From CAWGHZ01 sp963775315 (GTDB lineage Bacteria > Pseudomonadota > Alphaproteobacteria > MPNO01 > DASWLB01): a DNA stretch of 64,000 nucleotides. The notes beneath the pieces are model-generated. The model was not told the DNA's origin, did no database searches, and was given only the letters and a program-made list of their open reading frames with translations. This document shows, piece by piece, positions 61,404 to 64,000 of this stretch. The stretch covers positions 868,001 to 932,000 of the forward strand of contig CAVZIN010000007.1 of the NCBI GenBank assembly GCA_963775315.1. Reading direction: 5' to 3'. Both the position numbers and the translations under genes were made by a program. Each line of letters starts with the position of its first letter. Position 1 is the first letter of the stretch.

Positions 61404-62408
61404 ATGATTTTGAACAAGACGGCCGCCCTTGCAGCGGCCCTGGTCGCTTGCGCGCTATGCGCGGCGCCCGCGCGTGCCGAGATGGAAAAGACCGCGATCG
61501 CCATGCCGGTGATCAGCGTCACCTTCGCGCCGACCTACGTGGCGCTCGACAAGGGGATGTGGAAGGCGCTCGGCCTCGACGTCACCCTGCACAACATCGC
61601 CGGCCTCGGCGCCACCAACGCCATGCTGGCGGGCAGCGTCGACTTCGCCGTCGCGTCCGGTCCGACCCTGATCCGCGCCAACATCCGGGGCCAGAAGATT
61701 CTGGGGCTCGGGCTGATCGCAAACGGTCTCGCTTTCGACGTCATAATGAACAAGGACGTCGCCGCGAAGGACGGCCTCAAGGAGAGCATGCCGCTCGCCG
61801 AGCGCATCAAGGCGCTGAAGGGCACGAAAGTGTCGGTCGATGCTCCGAACACCATCGTCCAGGCGTTCCTGCGCTACGTCGCGCGCAAGGGCGGCATCGA
61901 TCCAGAGCGCGATTTCATCACAACCCCGATGGCGCCGCCGGCCGCGCTCGCCGCGCTATCTGCGGGGACGACGCAGGCCGCGACCTTCACCTCGCCCTGG
62001 CAGTTCATCGCCATGTCGCGCGGCGACTTCACCCTGGCCAGCGGCACGAACGACGTGAAGGAGTTGCTGCCGTTCGCCTCGACCGTCACGCTCACGCGCC
62101 CCGAGGTGTGCGAGAAGAAGCCGACGGTGTGCCAGAAGCTGATGGCGGGCTATGTCGAGGCGCACAAATACGTGCACGACCACCCGGCGGAGACGATCGC
62201 GATCCTGGAGCATCGCATGCCGAAGTCGAAGCCCGCCGAGATGAAGCAGGCTTATGAGCGGATGGCGGAGACGACGCCGATGTCGCCCGCCTTCTCCGAC
62301 GAAGGTCTGGAGCACGCGCAGGAGCTGATGGTCACCGGCGGCATGATCAAGGAGTCGGAGAAGCTCAAGTCCTTCGCCGGCATCTACACCAACAAGTTCC
62401 TGAAGTAG
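61404..62408 (+). CDS. ABC substrate-binding protein, orphan (paralogue of 53643-54674)
   Basis: The 334-residue secreted protein (cleavage near APARAEM) is the close relative of the protein encoded 7 kb upstream: both have YVALDKG or YVAQDMG, GLDVTLHNI, NAMLAGSVDFAV, and a Cys pair in the same place (VCEKKPTVCQK against FCKSHASICAK). The AGGAGGAG ribosome site is strong. As no membrane subunits lie near, the two receptors probably feed one unlinked importer with related ligands. Confidence 0.85.
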   Translation: MILNKTAALAAALVACALCAAPARAEMEKTAIAMPVISVTFAPTYVALDKGMWKALGLDVTLHNIAGLGATNAMLAGSVDFAVASGPTLIRANIRGQKILGLGLIANGLAFDVIMNKDVAAKDGLKESMPLAERIKALKGTKVSVDAPNTIVQAFLRYVARKGGIDPERDFITTPMAPPAALAALSAGTTQAATFTSPWQFIAMSRGDFTLASGTNDVKELLPFASTVTLTRPEVCEKKPTVCQKLMAGYVEAHKYVHDHPAETIAILEHRMPKSKPAEMKQAYERMAETTPMSPAFSDEGLEHAQELMVTGGMIKESEKLKSFAGIYTNKFLK

Positions 62409-62423
62409 GAAGAACGGATGTCA

Positions 62424-62453
62424 CCCCGGACGGCGCCAAGACGTCGTCCGGGG
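62424..62453. terminator. Hairpin after the binding-protein gene
   Basis: CCCCGGACG and CGTCCGGGG form a 9-bp stem with a 12-base loop, between the converging 61404 gene and the 3-hydroxyacyl-CoA dehydrogenase. There is no T run. A palindromic intergenic element is also possible. Confidence 0.55.
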
Positions 62454-62545
62454 CTCATCTTGCCGCAGTTCGACCTCTCCGTTCGCCCTTCGAGAGGCGC
62501 CTTGGCTTCGCCAGGTCGGTCGTCCGGACGAACGAGATATGGCGA

Positions 62546-63469
62546 TCAGTCTTTCCGTGCCTTTGCGCGGGCGCGGGCCAAGGCGACAAGCTGGTCGTTG
62601 ACGCGCTTGCGCAACGTCGCCGCCTTCTCCGGGGTCCATTCGTAGAACCCTTTTCCGGTCGACATGCCGAGCTCGCCCTTCTCGACCATCTGGACGAGGA
62701 GCGGGCTCGGCTCGGTCGATCGGTCGAGCGCCGGGCACATCGTGCGCTGGACGTCCAACGTAATGTTGACGCCGATCAGGTCGGACTGCTCCATCGGGCC
62801 GAGGATGCCGAGCCGCGCGCCGAACCCGTCCTTCACCACGATGTCGAGCGTCTCCGCGTCGCAGATGCCCGAGGCCACGATGGCGATCGCCTCGCGCTTC
62901 ATCGCGTGCTGCAGCCGGTTGCCGATGAAGCCCGGCACGTCGCGCTTTACATGGACCGGCGACTTGCCGCAGGCGGCGAGGAGCGCGATGGTCTTCTCGA
63001 CCGTGGCGGGCGCGGTGCGCTCGGCCTGCACCACCTCGACCAGCGGGATCAGGTGCGGCGGGTTCCAGAAATGCGTGCCGACCACCCGGTCCGCGGTGGC
63101 GACGTCTTCGCCGATCTTGGTGATGGGCAGTGCCGACGTGTTCGAGGCGAGGATGCAGCTCCGTTTCGTGGCCCGTTCGAGCCGGGCGAAGATCTCCTGC
63201 TTCAGCGGCAGCTTTTCGGGCGCCGCCTCGACCACCAAATCGGCGTCGGCAACGGCCTTTTCGAAGTCGGGCTCGATTCGGACGTTCTCGGCGCCGGCCG
63301 GGTCCTGCTCCAGCAGCGTGAAGATCGCACGGATACGTTCGGGCGCACTGTCCAGGACGGTCGCGTTCGTGTCGTGGAGCGTCACCCGATGCCCGCCGGA
63401 GGCGAATATCTGCGCAATGCCGTGGCCCATCAGCCCGGCCCCGAGAACGGCGATACGTTCGTTGGGCAT
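62546..63469 (-). CDS. 3-hydroxyacyl-CoA dehydrogenase, short monofunctional type
   Basis: The 307-residue protein oxidises 3-hydroxyacyl-CoA with NAD+. The Rossmann motif AVLGAGLMGHGIAQIFASGGH lies at the N terminus; the catalytic region has CILASNTSALPIT (Ser/Asn), GTHFWNPPHLIPLVEVV (catalytic His), and the C-terminal dimer domain ends with MSTGKGFYEWTPEKA. ATG 63469 is preferred over TTG 63475. It may form an operon with the SDR upstream on the same strand. Confidence 0.88.
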   Translation of the reverse strand: MPNERIAVLGAGLMGHGIAQIFASGGHRVTLHDTNATVLDSAPERIRAIFTLLEQDPAGAENVRIEPDFEKAVADADLVVEAAPEKLPLKQEIFARLERATKRSCILASNTSALPITKIGEDVATADRVVGTHFWNPPHLIPLVEVVQAERTAPATVEKTIALLAACGKSPVHVKRDVPGFIGNRLQHAMKREAIAIVASGICDAETLDIVVKDGFGARLGILGPMEQSDLIGVNITLDVQRTMCPALDRSTEPSPLLVQMVEKGELGMSTGKGFYEWTPEKAATLRKRVNDQLVALARARAKARKD

Positions 63470-63482
63470 GCTCAACCTGTAA

Positions 63483-63511
63483 CCTCGTGCTTCGACAGGC
63501 TCAGCACGAGG
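63483..63511. repeat. Palindromic intergenic element before the 3-hydroxyacyl-CoA dehydrogenase gene
   Basis: CCTCGTGCT and AGCACGAGG form a 9-bp stem around TCGACAGGCTC; about 20 bases on, TCATCCTGAGCGCGTCGAAGGA continues the same style. Such 'TTCGACAGGCTCAG' elements are dispersed repeats in many alphaproteobacteria. Confidence 0.6.
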
Positions 63512-63567
63512 AGCTTAGTAAGCTGTCACTTCATCCTGAGCGCGTCGAAGGAGGAGGTGAAACTCCG

Positions 63568-64000
63568 TCACCCCGCGGTGAAGCCGCCGTCGATGTACAG
63601 CACTTGACCGGTGGTAAAGTTCGACGCGGGCGACAGCAGATAGAGCAGGATGCCGACGAAATCCTCCGGCTCGCCGAGGCGGCCGAGCGGAATGCGCGAC
63701 AGCGAGCGCTGCTTGGTCGCCTGGCCGAGCTCGTCGTCGCCGTACATCCAGGCGGTGAGCTTGGAACGGAAGACGGTCGGTGCGATGGCGTTGGCCTGGA
63801 TGTTGTGCTTGGCGAGCTCAGTGGCGAGCACGTGGGTGAGCCCGTCGATGCCGCCCTTCGAGATACAGTAGGCGGTGTAGCCGGAGATGTTGCCGTGCCG
63901 GCCGCGCACCGATGACATCAGCACGATCTTGCCGCCTCGCTTCTGCTCGATCGCACGGCGGGTGTACGCGCGGCAGGCCAGCCAAGTCTGGCGGAGGTTC
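63568..64000 (-). CDS. Short-chain dehydrogenase/reductase, C-terminal part (5' end beyond window)
   Basis: The visible 143 residues contain the SDR active site (IVLMSS with catalytic Ser, then YTAYCISKGG with Tyr and Lys) and the C-terminal PLGRLGEPEDFVGILLYLLSPAS followed by GQVLYIDGG. The frame is open to the window end, where NLRQTWLACRAYTRRAI corresponds to the helix before the Ser, so the NAD-binding N terminus is missing. It lies upstream of the 3-hydroxyacyl-CoA dehydrogenase with a repeat between them. Confidence 0.85.
   Translation of the reverse strand, partial: NLRQTWLACRAYTRRAIEQKRGGKIVLMSSVRGRHGNISGYTAYCISKGGIDGLTHVLATELAKHNIQANAIAPTVFRSKLTAWMYGDDELGQATKQRSLSRIPLGRLGEPEDFVGILLYLLSPASNFTTGQVLYIDGGFTAG

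Noticed and set aside
1..64000. CRISPR array, prophage, transposon, integrase or attachment site
   Set aside because: No regularly spaced direct repeats, transposase, integrase or phage genes were seen; tRNA genes are not followed by partial duplicates.

Overview
The window is about 64 kb of high-GC DNA (roughly two thirds G+C by eye), densely packed with genes and with no transposase, integrase, phage gene, rRNA or CRISPR array. The housekeeping gene order (PIMT-tolC-popZ/DUF2497-valS; argS-SPOR-nagZ-M50 protease-scpA-scpB-tatABC-serS-pcm-nlpD; DUF815 ATPase / yajC-secD-secF-Mth938-rnd) is that of an alphaproteobacterium, probably a free-living Rhodospirillales-like organism with a large transport and catabolic repertoire. 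No gap between genes exceeds 300 bases.

Layout. 1-5.2 kb: the 3' part of a PuuD-like urate oxidase, an M20 peptidase, then a 2OG-Fe(II) oxygenase, a split sulfopyruvate-decarboxylase-like TPP enzyme and an NMT1-type binding protein. 5.2-16.4 kb: a carboxylesterase and an Old Yellow Enzyme reductase face a tightly overlapping operon (MarR, aryl-CoA ligase, RidA, complete ABC importer, YtcJ amidohydrolase, small OB-fold-like protein). A MarR-type operator lies in the shared promoter region. I read this as an aromatic or amino-aromatic acid uptake and degradation locus. 16.4-23.1 kb: tRNA-Asn, tRNA-Cys, PIMT, TolC, PopZ-like protein and valS, which carries a one-base frameshift. 23.2-29.7 kb: ilvD, VOC protein, orphan TRAP binding protein, an ArsR/AHSA1/GFA operon, methyltransferase, exonuclease III and ErpA. 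29.8-47.5 kb: the conserved block of replication-support, translation, cell-envelope and protein-export genes (dgt to rnd). 47.6-64 kb: accessory metabolism: two FAH-family enzymes, a cytochrome-porin fusion with a cytochrome c and a DUF302 protein, an orphan CoxL-like molybdoenzyme, two paralogous orphan ABC binding proteins, dehydrogenases, VOC and cupin proteins, an ACMSD-like amidohydrolase, 3-hydroxyacyl-CoA dehydrogenase and a partial SDR.

The strongest unexpected signal is at 58172-58801 (minus). A DsbA/FrnE-family reading frame is interrupted by a single UGA exactly where the first Cys of its CPWC redox motif should be (giving U-P-W-C). A SECIS-like hairpin with G in the second loop position starts 13 nt after the UGA, and reading through gives a complete thioredoxin-fold protein. 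This is a candidate selenoprotein that ordinary gene callers would truncate. Other signals worth a second look are an A+T-richer insert of about 37 codons inside serS with foreign codon use, the cytochrome-porin/cytochrome/DUF302 cluster, a probable leaderless arsR start inside a 32-bp operator, and the valS frameshift.
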